Of a stretch of 64,000 nt of DNA, positions 42,889 through 50,965 are shown one piece after another (position 1 is the stretch's first letter; each line of letters begins with the position of its first letter). The position numbers and the translations under genes were made by a program. Below the pieces are notes generated by a model. The model was not told the origin of the DNA and did no database searches. It saw only the letters and a list, made by a program, of their open reading frames with translations. The stretch comes from Hyphomicrobium_B sp001006785. Lineage in GTDB: Bacteria > Pseudomonadota > Alphaproteobacteria > Rhizobiales > Hyphomicrobiaceae. Location of the stretch: NCBI RefSeq assembly GCF_001006785.1, contig NZ_CDHO01000003.1, forward strand, positions 1,054,001-1,118,000. The letters are read 5' to 3'.

Positions 42889-43953
42889 ATGGCCACAATG
42901 AGACGTTCGGTCACGACCTGCACTGCGGTCCTCATGTCTGCGGGCGTGATGGTATCTTCCGCGGCCTACGCCTGCACGCGCTTCGTCTACCACGGAGCCA
43001 ATGATGAAGTGATCACGGCACGTTCCATGGACTGGAAGACCGATGTCGGGACCAACATTTGGATGTTCCCGCGCGGCATGAGGCGGTCTGGAGAAGCGGG
43101 ACCGAATTCGATCCAATGGACGTCGAAATACGGCAGCGTTATCGCCTCGGGTTATGACATCTCGACAACGGATGGCATGAACGAGGCCGGGCTTGTCGCC
43201 AATGTGCTGTGGCTGGTCGAATCCTCCTACCCGAAATACGACGGTAGGATGCCCGGTCTATCGATCGCGGCCTGGGCGCAATATGTCCTCGACAATTTCG
43301 CCACGGTGGATGAAGCCGTCGATGCGCTGGCAAAGGAACCCTTCACTATCGTCACGGACAACGTGCCCGGCGATAACAAGCTCGCCACTTTGCATCTCTC
43401 GCTCTCGGATGCCGGCGGCGACAGCGCGATCATCGAGTATATCGATGGCAAGCAGGTCATTCATCACAACCGCGACTATCAGGTGATGACCAATTCCCCC
43501 ACCTTTGAAAAGCAGCTAGCCCTGAATGAATACTGGAAAGACATTGGCGGCACCGTCATGCTGCCCGGCACAAATCGCGCGTCGGATCGTTTTGCGCGCG
43601 CCGCCTTCTATGTGAATGCAATCCCGAAGAGCGAGGATCCGGTCGAGGCCATCGCCAGCGCCTTCAGCGTAATCCGTAATGTCTCCGTTCCGTTCGGCAT
43701 CTCGACGCCTGACCAGCCTAATATATCCTCGACGCGCTGGCGGACAGTCGCCGATCAGAAGCGCAAGCTCTACTTTTTTGAATCAGTGCTCACGCCAAAC
43801 ATCTTCTGGGTCGATCTGACGAAACTGAACTTCTCCGAAGAAACCGGTAAGGTGATGAAACTCGACCTCGGTCCTAACCAGACGCACATTTACGCTGGTG
43901 TGGCCAACGGTCAATTCAAGGAAACCGAACCTTTCAAGTTCCTGGGGCTCTAA
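42889..43953 (+). CDS. exported Ntn hydrolase of the choloylglycine hydrolase family
   Basis: A 354-residue protein. The signal peptide ends before C29 (SSAAYA-CTRFVYHG), so cleavage would expose the cysteine nucleophile, as in bile salt and penicillin V hydrolases. Conserved residues in the family pattern: ITARSMDWKTD, GMNEAGLVANVLWL and NSPTFEKQL with an asparagine after ~175 residues. Related Gram-negative enzymes act on N-acyl homoserine lactones or penicillin V. Its place beside a quinoprotein locus is not explained. Confidence 0.88.
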   Translation: MATMRRSVTTCTAVLMSAGVMVSSAAYACTRFVYHGANDEVITARSMDWKTDVGTNIWMFPRGMRRSGEAGPNSIQWTSKYGSVIASGYDISTTDGMNEAGLVANVLWLVESSYPKYDGRMPGLSIAAWAQYVLDNFATVDEAVDALAKEPFTIVTDNVPGDNKLATLHLSLSDAGGDSAIIEYIDGKQVIHHNRDYQVMTNSPTFEKQLALNEYWKDIGGTVMLPGTNRASDRFARAAFYVNAIPKSEDPVEAIASAFSVIRNVSVPFGISTPDQPNISSTRWRTVADQKRKLYFFESVLTPNIFWVDLTKLNFSEETGKVMKLDLGPNQTHIYAGVANGQFKETEPFKFLGL

Positions 43954-44457
43954 GCCAAGGAGCGGAAGGTAACGTATCGCAGGGTGCAGCGGCGCCTGCG
44001 GATATTTCAATCGTCTCGGGTTGCTCGAAGTATGCGGTTTATTTTTCCGCATAGCCACGCTTTCCGGCGCGGCCGTTAAACCCGTCGCGGCTCATAATCG
44101 CGCCACGTTGCGTGGCGGGATGATCGCGCCCGGTTTCGGAAGGTCAAACGTTGTTGGCATTTTCACGCTATCGGGAAACGGTTGGGTCAAGCGAAGCGCA
44201 ACGAAAAAGCCAGTGAGTGAACTATTCCTTCCAACGCAAAATATTTCGAAATCATTCCAGGAATTATTCCCTGTCGATCGCGTAAACAATTGGCGGTCGT
44301 TGTTCGAATTGATGGCTCTGATTGCTGAATAAGGAAGAGAAAAGGCTTCTCTCTACGTAGGTCGAATTGCTTTTTCGAGCGGCGATGAACAGTTTCGCCT
44401 CGTCGCCTGTTGCGCAGGACTATTCCATTGGGAACCTCCGCATACGCAGAGCTCAAG
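43954..44457. other. intergenic region before the GAF-Fis regulator
   Basis: About 500 bases. Open frames here have no family features. Nothing supportable apart from the presumed promoter of the regulator gene. Confidence 0.45.
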
Positions 44458-45438
44458 ATGAACGAGTTCGGAAGAAATGACCGCGAAAGTCATGGGGACT
44501 ATGTACGCGCTGCTGTGGAATCTATTTCATCAGCGGCGCGATCGTCACTTGCCGCGTCGTGGCGTCGATCATTGCTTTATCACAAGCTTGACCCTGAAGC
44601 CGCCTTACGTCCGGAAAGGGTCGAGACATCGATTGTAAAAAAGTCGACCGAGCGGCTCGGTCGTTTGATGAGAAGCGCGGGACCGATACTCGATCATGTT
44701 TTCAAAGGCGTGGGTTACTCTGGCTGCTGCGTCTTGCTTGCAAACTCCGAGGGATTGGTTCTCGACCACCGCGCGAAGCCTACGGACGACCAGATGTTCG
44801 GAAAATGGGGGCTTTATACCGGCTCGGTCTGGAGTGAAGGCAATGAGGGTACAAACGGCATAGGAACCTGTCTGGCTGAGCAACGTCTCGTGTCCATTCT
44901 TGGCAATCAGCATTTCCATATTCGCAATGCCGCAATGAGCTGCATCGGCGCCCCGATTTTCGACGAAAACGCGCGTTTGGCGGCGGTTTTGGACGTGTCG
45001 TCTTGCCTCGGTGACGACCAGATAGGAGCGGTAGCTGCGCTTATTGCGATGGTGGTTTCCGATTCCGCGCGAAAAATCGAAAACGAGAATTTCCGTGAAG
45101 CATTTCCGAGCTGTCGCATCGTTGTCGCGCCGGGTCACGGCATGCGTTATTCCTCACTGCTTGCCGTCGATCGCTACGACATCGTTATGGGTGCGACTCG
45201 AGGAGCGCGCCAGATTCTGAGACTTTCGGAAGATGCACTTTGTCGTCCGCTCTCGGACATTCTCACAGCAGAGAGACAGTTATCGGATCTAAAGGCCGCT
45301 GAACGAGCGGAACTCCAACGCGCGCTTTCTCGCTCGAAAGGCGATGTGTCGGCGGCGGCGCGGGATCTCGGTATCGGGAGGGCCACCCTATATCGAAAAA
45401 TGAAAAAGCTCGGGATCCTCGGCACAACCGCCGCCTGA
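44458..45438 (+). CDS. GAF-Fis transcriptional regulator lacking the AAA+ domain (AcoR-like)
   Basis: A 326-residue protein. The N-terminal part resembles AcoR-type activators: AASWRRSLLYHKLDPE, a GAF domain with CCVLLANSEGLVLDHRA and WSEGNEGTNGIGTCLAEQR, then a short linker and a C-terminal Fis-type helix-turn-helix (LSRSKGDVSAAARDLGIGRA, TLYRKMKKLGI). The central sigma-54 AAA+ ATPase, which full AcoR proteins have, is absent, so it cannot activate sigma-54 polymerase in the usual way. It may be a repressor or a sigma-70 activator of exaA, which starts 216 bases downstream. Confidence 0.88.
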   Translation: MNEFGRNDRESHGDYVRAAVESISSAARSSLAASWRRSLLYHKLDPEAALRPERVETSIVKKSTERLGRLMRSAGPILDHVFKGVGYSGCCVLLANSEGLVLDHRAKPTDDQMFGKWGLYTGSVWSEGNEGTNGIGTCLAEQRLVSILGNQHFHIRNAAMSCIGAPIFDENARLAAVLDVSSCLGDDQIGAVAALIAMVVSDSARKIENENFREAFPSCRIVVAPGHGMRYSSLLAVDRYDIVMGATRGARQILRLSEDALCRPLSDILTAERQLSDLKAAERAELQRALSRSKGDVSAAARDLGIGRATLYRKMKKLGILGTTAA

Positions 45439-45480
45439 GAGTTCGTCTCTGAACGTCGCAATATTGTTTGACCTGCCATC

Positions 45481-45498
45481 TGTCTCAATTGCGAGACA
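45481..45498. promoter_or_regulatory. candidate operator, perfect inverted repeat
   Basis: TGTCTC-AATTGC-GAGACA, a perfect inverted repeat of six bases with a 6-base spacer. It lies between the GAF-Fis regulator and exaA, 156 bases before the exaA start. Fis-type HTH domains of AcoR-like proteins bind palindromes of this size. No sigma-54 -24/-12 pair was found between it and exaA. Confidence 0.5.
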
Positions 45499-45653
45499 CG
45501 TAGCCACCGAGCGGTCTCTCGCTCCGATGACATAGGCTGCAATTTATTTTCAAACTGCATTTCCGAGTTTGGTCGATCGTCTGCCCAAGAAACAATGACC
45601 GGGCGATCGAGATCAAACGCGAGGCAAAAATCAAAACTGGGAGAAGAAAACGC

Positions 45654-47558
45654 ATGGCAAGGGAATTTTACCATTGCGTAAGCCGCGCGGCGTTATTCGC
45701 GGCCACGGCGACGCTCGCTATTTCCACCGCAGATTTTAGAGCGATGAGCGCAGAAGGTGCTCACACGACTAAATCCGTTACCTACGAAGATCTCGCCAAC
45801 GACGATAAGACCACCAACGACGTTCTGACGTACGGAATGGGGCAGCACATGCTCCGCTACAGCACACTCGATAAGATCAACGTCAACAACATCGGCATGA
45901 TGAAGCCGAAATGGACGTTCTCGTTCGGCGATGAAAAACAGCGCGGCCAGGAAGGCCAAGCGCTTGTGCACGACGGCGTTATTTACATCACGGCATCCTA
46001 TTCGCGCATCTTCGCGCTTGATGCAAAGTCGGGTAAAAAGCTTTGGTCCTACAGCGCGCGCTTGCCCGACGATATCCGCCCGTGCTGCGACGTCGTCAGT
46101 CGCGGTGCTGCAATCTATGGCGATAAAGTTTTCTTCGGCCAGCTCGATGGCAGCATGACGGCGCTCGACAAAGATACGGGCAAAGTCATCTGGTCGAAAA
46201 AGTTCGACGATCATGAAGCTGGTTATGCTTTCACCGGCGCGCCATCGATCATCAAGGATCAGAAGACCGGTAAAGTTTTGCTGATCCACGGGAACTCTGG
46301 TGACGAGTTTGGTGCGGTGGGCAAGCTCTATGCTCGCGATCCCGACACTGGGGAAGAAATTTGGATGCGGCCTCTCGTTGAAGGGCATATGGGGCGGTTG
46401 AACGGCAAGGATTCAACGACGACGGGTGATGCGAACGCGCCATCCTGGCCTAACAACGCGAAGGGCGAAAAGGTTGAGGCTTGGCATCACGGCGGAGGCG
46501 CGCCGTGGCAGACGGCTTCGTTTGACGCAAAGACCAACACGATCGTCGTTGGATCTGGCAACCCGGCGCCTTGGAATGCGCACTATCGTACCCCCGGCGA
46601 CAGCCTTTTCACATCTGGTCAAGCCTATGTCGATCCGACAACGGGTAACTTGATTGGCTTCTTTTCGCATACGCCGAACGATGCATGGGATTATTCGGGC
46701 AATAACCCAATCCTCCTTTTTGACTTTGAGAAGGACGGTAAGACGATCCGCGCCGGCGCCCATGCCGATCGCAATGGCTTCTTGTTCATCACCGATCTCG
46801 ACAAAATGACGGAGCGCAAGGGTAACAAGAGCAGCGATATTTCGCGGCAGGCCGGCGGAGCGCTCGCGATATGGCCCTTCGTACGCGATATCAATTGGAC
46901 CAACGGCTGGAATGTTGCGACGGGCCGTCCCAATGAGCCGCAGGGAGCGGATTCCAAGCGACCGCCGGCTCCGCTGCCGGGTAAAGACAAGGGCGAGTCC
47001 ATTAAGGTCACACCGAATTTCCTTGGTGGCACCAATTGGATGCCGATGTCCTACAATCCTGAAACGAAGCTGTTTTACATTCCGTCCAACGATTGGACGG
47101 AAGACTACTGGACCGAAAATGTCACCTATAAGAAAGGTGCTGCATATCTCGGTCAGGGTTTCCGCATCCACAAGCTGTTTGACGACCACATCGGTGCGTT
47201 GCGCGCAATTGATCCTGTGACAGGCAAAATTGCCTGGGAATCTCTTGAGCCGATGCCGCTATGGGCCGGTACGCTCACCACCAAGGGTGGGTTTGTAATC
47301 ACCGGAACGAGCGATGGCTTCGTCAAAGCTTTCGACGCCAAGAATGGTAAGGAACTATGGAAGTTCCAGACCGGGTCCGGCGTTGTTTCGCAGCCGGTCA
47401 CCTGGGAAATGGACGGAAAGCAGTACGTCGGCATCGCCTCGGGATACGGCGGTGCGGTTCCGCTCTGGGGCGGCGACATGGCTGACCAGACCAAGCAGGT
47501 CAGTCAGGGTGGATCCTTCTGGGTGTTCGAAGTTCCAGAGAGCACCGCGTCCAACTGA
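45654..47558 (+). CDS. exaA: PQQ-dependent alcohol dehydrogenase, ExaA type
   Basis: A 634-residue periplasmic quinoprotein that oxidises alcohols such as ethanol to aldehydes, giving electrons to a cytochrome c. Signal peptide about 1-33. The vicinal cysteine pair C144-C145 lies in DIRPCCDVVSRGAAIYG; the catalytic aspartate is D346 in TPNDAWDYSGNN. The residue two after it is S348, not the aspartate of lanthanide-type XoxF, and the flanking NDAWDxSGNN matches ExaA of Pseudomonas. Other shared segments are GHMGRLNGKDSTTTGD, NPAPWN and GYGGAVPLWGGDMAD. A calcium enzyme is therefore expected. GGGAGAAG precedes the ATG. It may be expressed with the downstream cytochromes. Confidence 0.95.
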   Translation: MAREFYHCVSRAALFAATATLAISTADFRAMSAEGAHTTKSVTYEDLANDDKTTNDVLTYGMGQHMLRYSTLDKINVNNIGMMKPKWTFSFGDEKQRGQEGQALVHDGVIYITASYSRIFALDAKSGKKLWSYSARLPDDIRPCCDVVSRGAAIYGDKVFFGQLDGSMTALDKDTGKVIWSKKFDDHEAGYAFTGAPSIIKDQKTGKVLLIHGNSGDEFGAVGKLYARDPDTGEEIWMRPLVEGHMGRLNGKDSTTTGDANAPSWPNNAKGEKVEAWHHGGGAPWQTASFDAKTNTIVVGSGNPAPWNAHYRTPGDSLFTSGQAYVDPTTGNLIGFFSHTPNDAWDYSGNNPILLFDFEKDGKTIRAGAHADRNGFLFITDLDKMTERKGNKSSDISRQAGGALAIWPFVRDINWTNGWNVATGRPNEPQGADSKRPPAPLPGKDKGESIKVTPNFLGGTNWMPMSYNPETKLFYIPSNDWTEDYWTENVTYKKGAAYLGQGFRIHKLFDDHIGALRAIDPVTGKIAWESLEPMPLWAGTLTTKGGFVITGTSDGFVKAFDAKNGKELWKFQTGSGVVSQPVTWEMDGKQYVGIASGYGGAVPLWGGDMADQTKQVSQGGSFWVFEVPESTASN

Positions 47559-47671
47559 TCTCTCGTCTGGCGCTGTTTAACACTACGCCTTGCCTTTCCC
47601 TAGACCAGCCTGGCAGCGGGTTTCTGCACGTGCTTCCGCTGCCTTTTTCCTTTTGCGGGTGAGGAAACCCT

Positions 47672-48358
47672 ATGTTCCGATTTCCAGCTTTCAGCAGAGT
47701 GTCAGCGGCTTTGCTTGCGCTGATCGTGACGGTACCGACGATGATGGCGGTGCACGCTCAAGACTATCCCGTCATCGTCAACAAAGAGGAGCGGCCGGAT
47801 CCCTGGATCGTGAACGGTTGCAAAATCGTACCGAAATCCAATTGCGAGGGAGCAGATTTGAGGCACGCCGATTTGAAGCATGCCAACCTCTTTGGGGCCA
47901 ATTTGCAGAATGCCAAGCTTACGCGTGCGGACTTGCGCCATGCGAACCTGACCAACGCCAATCTTACAGGCGCCAATCTCGACGCTGCCAAGCTGCAATA
48001 TGCATTTCTTCCCGGCGCCAACTTGTCGGGCGCATCACTGCGTGGTGCCGATCTCACTTATGTCCGAGGTGCCAAAGCCAATTTCACGAATGCCGATCTT
48101 AGCGCGGCAAACCTCGAAGCGGCCTTCTTGAAAGGCGGCAATTTCCTCGGCGCGATTTTTAGAAATGCCGATCTTCAAGAGACAAAATTGTACGAAGCAA
48201 ATCTCACGTACGCTGTGCTCGAAGGCGCGAAATTGAGGTTCACGATATTTCAGGATGCCGTCATGGACGGTTGTTCGGGCTGCCCCATGAACTGGCAGTA
48301 CGGCGAAAAGCCGTGGGAGCAGGATGAAAGCCGATGGGAGCCTGCTGCCGGCCAATGA
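47672..48358 (+). CDS. exported pentapeptide-repeat protein
   Basis: A 228-residue protein with a signal peptide (about 1-30) and roughly 22 tandem pentapeptides of the A(D/N)LxxA form from about residue 65 to 195 (for example ADLRHADLKHANLFGANLQ). The N-terminal cap has the pair C48/C56, and the C-terminal end has DGCSGCPMNWQYGEKP. It folds as a right-handed quadrilateral beta-helix in the periplasm. Pentapeptide genes of this sort also neighbour ethanol dehydrogenase genes in pseudomonads, so a structural or assembly role for the quinoprotein system is possible. Confidence 0.85.
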   Translation: MFRFPAFSRVSAALLALIVTVPTMMAVHAQDYPVIVNKEERPDPWIVNGCKIVPKSNCEGADLRHADLKHANLFGANLQNAKLTRADLRHANLTNANLTGANLDAAKLQYAFLPGANLSGASLRGADLTYVRGAKANFTNADLSAANLEAAFLKGGNFLGAIFRNADLQETKLYEANLTYAVLEGAKLRFTIFQDAVMDGCSGCPMNWQYGEKPWEQDESRWEPAAGQ

Positions 48359-48798
48359 GACGCGTCATCTGCACAGGCATGAGAGGAGCTGCAGTATTGA
48401 CGGTTCTCGCGGTCGAAACACCTGCGCTTGCCCATAATGAACTTGACGGCGTTCGCGCCTGCTTGCTTCGGACGGAAAGCGCGGATCGGCTAGCCTGTTT
48501 CGATCGCGAGGTCCGCAAGCTCGCCAAGCCGACATTCGAGGGACGCCTCAATGTCGTTACCGAACCGTTCGTGATCGAGAAGCCGACGCTGCTTCGATTT
48601 CAAAGTGATGGTGTAATTTTTGTTCTCTATCTCAAGAACGGCAACGACGAAGTCATTCAGAATCTTCACATCGGCGGCGGCGGCGAAGGAACCTATCTCA
48701 TCGCCAAGCCAGGCACGTACTTCCTTCAGATCAACGGAAGTGACCACTGGCGAATTTGGCTGGAACCACAGAATGTTTCTTCACCTCTACAAAATTAA
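48355..48798 (+). CDS. exported small protein of the exaA locus
   Basis: A 147-residue protein starting in the stop of the pentapeptide gene (ATGA). Signal peptide about 1-26 (ending TPALA-HN). The mature part starts with GVRACLLRTESADRLACFD, resembling the cysteine helix of VasI-like proteins, then a beta-rich domain (FEGRLNVVTEPFVIEKPTLL and IGGGGEGTYLIAKPGTYFLQ). Unknown function; periplasmic. Translational coupling suggests it works with the pentapeptide protein. Confidence 0.75.
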   Translation: MRRVICTGMRGAAVLTVLAVETPALAHNELDGVRACLLRTESADRLACFDREVRKLAKPTFEGRLNVVTEPFVIEKPTLLRFQSDGVIFVLYLKNGNDEVIQNLHIGGGGEGTYLIAKPGTYFLQINGSDHWRIWLEPQNVSSPLQN

Positions 48799-48809
48799 GG
48801 GAACTGCGC

Positions 48810-49238
48810 ATGACAACGACGAAAGCTGTTGTTTCGATATTGGCTATATTGGTGGCCGTTGCAGGCGCGAGCCGGGCATTTGCTCACGGTGATATGGCTC
48901 CGTCGCCAGTTGATACAACCGGACTCGCACCGCTCGGAGAAGAATGGCGCGCGACAAACCCCTATAGAGGGAATGCGAAAGCCATAGAAATCGGTGCGCG
49001 AGGATATAACTCCAACTGCGCGCGCTGCCATGGGCTCGATGTGAAGTCGGGAGGTATGGCACCCGATCTCCGGGGGCTGCCGTCGGATGACGAAGGCGAT
49101 GCATGGTTTCTCATGCGCATCCGCAGCGGGGCAACGCGCGATGGCCGCGTTAAGATGCCACCGTTCGAAAACATTCTCAGCCAGGAGGCGATGTGGGCAA
49201 TACGCTCATATATCGAATCCCAGCCCAAAGACCAATGA
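48810..49238 (+). CDS. c-type cytochrome, ExaB/PedF-like
   Basis: A 142-residue exported monohaem cytochrome. Signal peptide about 1-26 (SRAFA-HG); haem motif CARCH in YNSNCARCHGLDVKSGG; axial methionine probably in DGRVKMPPFENILS. Length and order fit cytochrome c550 (ExaB/PedF), the acceptor for ExaA-type dehydrogenases. AAGGGA precedes the ATG. It overlaps the next gene by four bases. Confidence 0.88.
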   Translation: MTTTKAVVSILAILVAVAGASRAFAHGDMAPSPVDTTGLAPLGEEWRATNPYRGNAKAIEIGARGYNSNCARCHGLDVKSGGMAPDLRGLPSDDEGDAWFLMRIRSGATRDGRVKMPPFENILSQEAMWAIRSYIESQPKDQ

Positions 49239-49534
49239 GCCGGATAGCGGTGGTGCTCCTGGCCGGCATGATCTGCGGCACGGCGCAGGCCGTAACCGCG
49301 GAGTATCAGATCAGACGGATCGTCTATCTTAAAACGAGTTGCGGTCTCGAAAGTCTTGTTACTCTCGAAGCATCGTCGGGACGGGAGAGATTCAAGGCTA
49401 CGTGCAATAATATCTCCGCATACCCCAAAGGATTGGAAATCATCTGCACCGATCCGGTCGACGACCGGTCGTGCATGATCACGACCCGCGCCGTGAGATT
49501 CGATCAGCTTCAATTGATGCGGCCAACAAATTGA
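49235..49534 (+). CDS. small exported protein of the exaA locus
   Basis: A 99-residue protein whose ATG overlaps the cytochrome stop (ATGA). Signal peptide about 1-20 (GTAQA-VT). The mature part contains four cysteines (TSCGLESL, ATCNNIS, EIICTDPVDDRSCMITT), suggesting disulphides. No family recognised; the overlap implies it is made together with the cytochrome. Confidence 0.65.
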   Translation: MSRIAVVLLAGMICGTAQAVTAEYQIRRIVYLKTSCGLESLVTLEASSGRERFKATCNNISAYPKGLEIICTDPVDDRSCMITTRAVRFDQLQLMRPTN

Positions 49535-49607
49535 ATGGCAATTGCACTCACGCGAGTTCGCCGCAGCAACGATATGGATTAGGGCGCTGCAGAGGGAAAA
49601 TTTGCCG

Positions 49608-50189
49608 ATGAAGTTTGCCTTGCTCGTTTCCGCTCTGACTTTCACTGCATTGAGTGTTCTCGCGCAAACGGCAGCCGCGGAACAGGTTTTCCGGAGTACG
49701 GCTACTGACGAAATTCTTGATGTCGACGGCACAGCGCGCAGGGGCGGCAGGAATACACCAGCAGTCAAAAAATTCAGGGAAACCGGGGTAGATGCCTACG
49801 TCGAAGTTGCAGGCTGCTTGCCGTTGGGTGAGGCGATTTTCGTCGAGTCCTGCTCGGGATGTCATGGCGCGGTGGGGGAGGGCAAGATCGGACCGGCACT
49901 CAACGACTCCGTCTGGATCTATTCGAAAAACAAAACCGACAAGGGCATTTTTGAAACCATTTTCGGCGGTGCGAAGGGGCTAATGGCAGCTCACGGACAG
50001 GATATTGAACTCGACGATCTGTTGAAGCTCATCGCCTGGCTTCGTCATCTTCAGAAAGACGATGTCACGAATGCCGAATGGCTTACCGCCGAGCAGAAAA
50101 AGACATTCAAGTCATTCGATGTTCGGCGATGGAAAGAGACAGAAAGGCCGGCGGCGGAAAAGCAGCAGTGCGCATTTCCTTCGAAATAG
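49608..50189 (+). CDS. cytochrome cL-like protein (MxaG/XoxG family)
   Basis: A 193-residue exported cytochrome. Signal peptide about 1-24 (AAA-EQV). Haem motif CSGCH in FVESCSGCHGAVGEGKIGPA; then YSKNKTDKGIFETIFGGAKG and LDDLLKLIAWLRHLQKDD, which follow the plan of cytochrome cL, the acceptor of methanol dehydrogenases. It sits after the ExaB-like cytochrome in the same direction. ATG 49608 follows an AGAGGGA site; the longer frame from 49542 is rejected. Why a cL-type cytochrome is with an ExaA-type enzyme is open. Confidence 0.85.
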   Translation: MKFALLVSALTFTALSVLAQTAAAEQVFRSTATDEILDVDGTARRGGRNTPAVKKFRETGVDAYVEVAGCLPLGEAIFVESCSGCHGAVGEGKIGPALNDSVWIYSKNKTDKGIFETIFGGAKGLMAAHGQDIELDDLLKLIAWLRHLQKDDVTNAEWLTAEQKKTFKSFDVRRWKETERPAAEKQQCAFPSK

Positions 50190-50284
50190 CAGCTGAACGA
50201 GTCGACGTGATTGTGCGGGATGCAAGTCCCCGTTCGTAAGACATCCCGGAAAGAATGCCGGCGAACCTGAAGCTAGGATGCGCC

Positions 50285-50851
50285 ATGACTAATTTACGTC
50301 ACACGTTCTTCGCGCCTCCATCCGATCGCCTGCCTTTAGCGACGATCGTGCTCCATTGGGTTGTGGCTATCGGAATGGTTGGGATGCTGCTCTACGGATT
50401 GGAGCTGTGGTTGATTCCCAGCGGGCCGGCAAAAGCCGCCCTGATACCGCTTCACAAATCATTCGGTATTGTGGTTGGCGTGCTGGCGCTTCTTCGCGCT
50501 TGTGTTCGTATCTATGAGGGATTTCCGACGGCGATCCCGGCGAATGTTAGAGATCGCGAACCCTTGCTGGCGTATTGGGTTCATGTGGCGTTGCTAATAA
50601 TGACCTTGATTCTGCCGCTGTCGGGGATCGCCAAATCGATCACCTATGCGCGCCCTGTTGCCGTTTTTGGTTTCAACATTATCCCGCAGCTCTTAGACAA
50701 AAAGATTGAATTCTGGCACAGCGTGGCATCGCTAACCCACAACGTTGCCGCTGTGCTTTTGACTATTTTTTTATTCGTGCACACAGGGGCGGCCATTTTC
50801 CATCACTTTGTTCGTAGAGATGCGAAGCTCCGCCGAATGTTTGGTTTCTAG
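50285..50851 (+). CDS. cytochrome b561 family protein
   Basis: A 188-residue four-helix membrane cytochrome. Histidines in LHWVVAIG, LHKSFG, VHVALL and a C-terminal VHTGAAIFHHF fit dihaem ligation. It transfers electrons between the periplasm or quinone pool and small carriers. It closes the alcohol-oxidation gene run, 95 bases after the cL-like gene. ATG 50285 is chosen over an in-frame start at 50255. Confidence 0.9.
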   Translation: MTNLRHTFFAPPSDRLPLATIVLHWVVAIGMVGMLLYGLELWLIPSGPAKAALIPLHKSFGIVVGVLALLRACVRIYEGFPTAIPANVRDREPLLAYWVHVALLIMTLILPLSGIAKSITYARPVAVFGFNIIPQLLDKKIEFWHSVASLTHNVAAVLLTIFLFVHTGAAIFHHFVRRDAKLRRMFGF

Positions 50852-50965
50852 CCGGCGTTATGAGACGTGAACTGGTCGATTGGGGAGTATGGTAGCGTCT
50901 GGGTCACCCGCGAGGTTCGGAATGAGATCCGGAGTGAGAGAGGATGACGCTTTGGCGGTTTCGCC

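Noticed and set aside
45499..45653. Sigma-54 promoter for exaA
   Set aside because: No GG-N10-GC pair of the -24/-12 type was found, and the neighbouring regulator has no AAA+ domain.
45654..47558. Lanthanide methanol dehydrogenase XoxF
   Set aside because: The aspartate two residues after the catalytic aspartate is a serine, and flanking sequence is ExaA-like.
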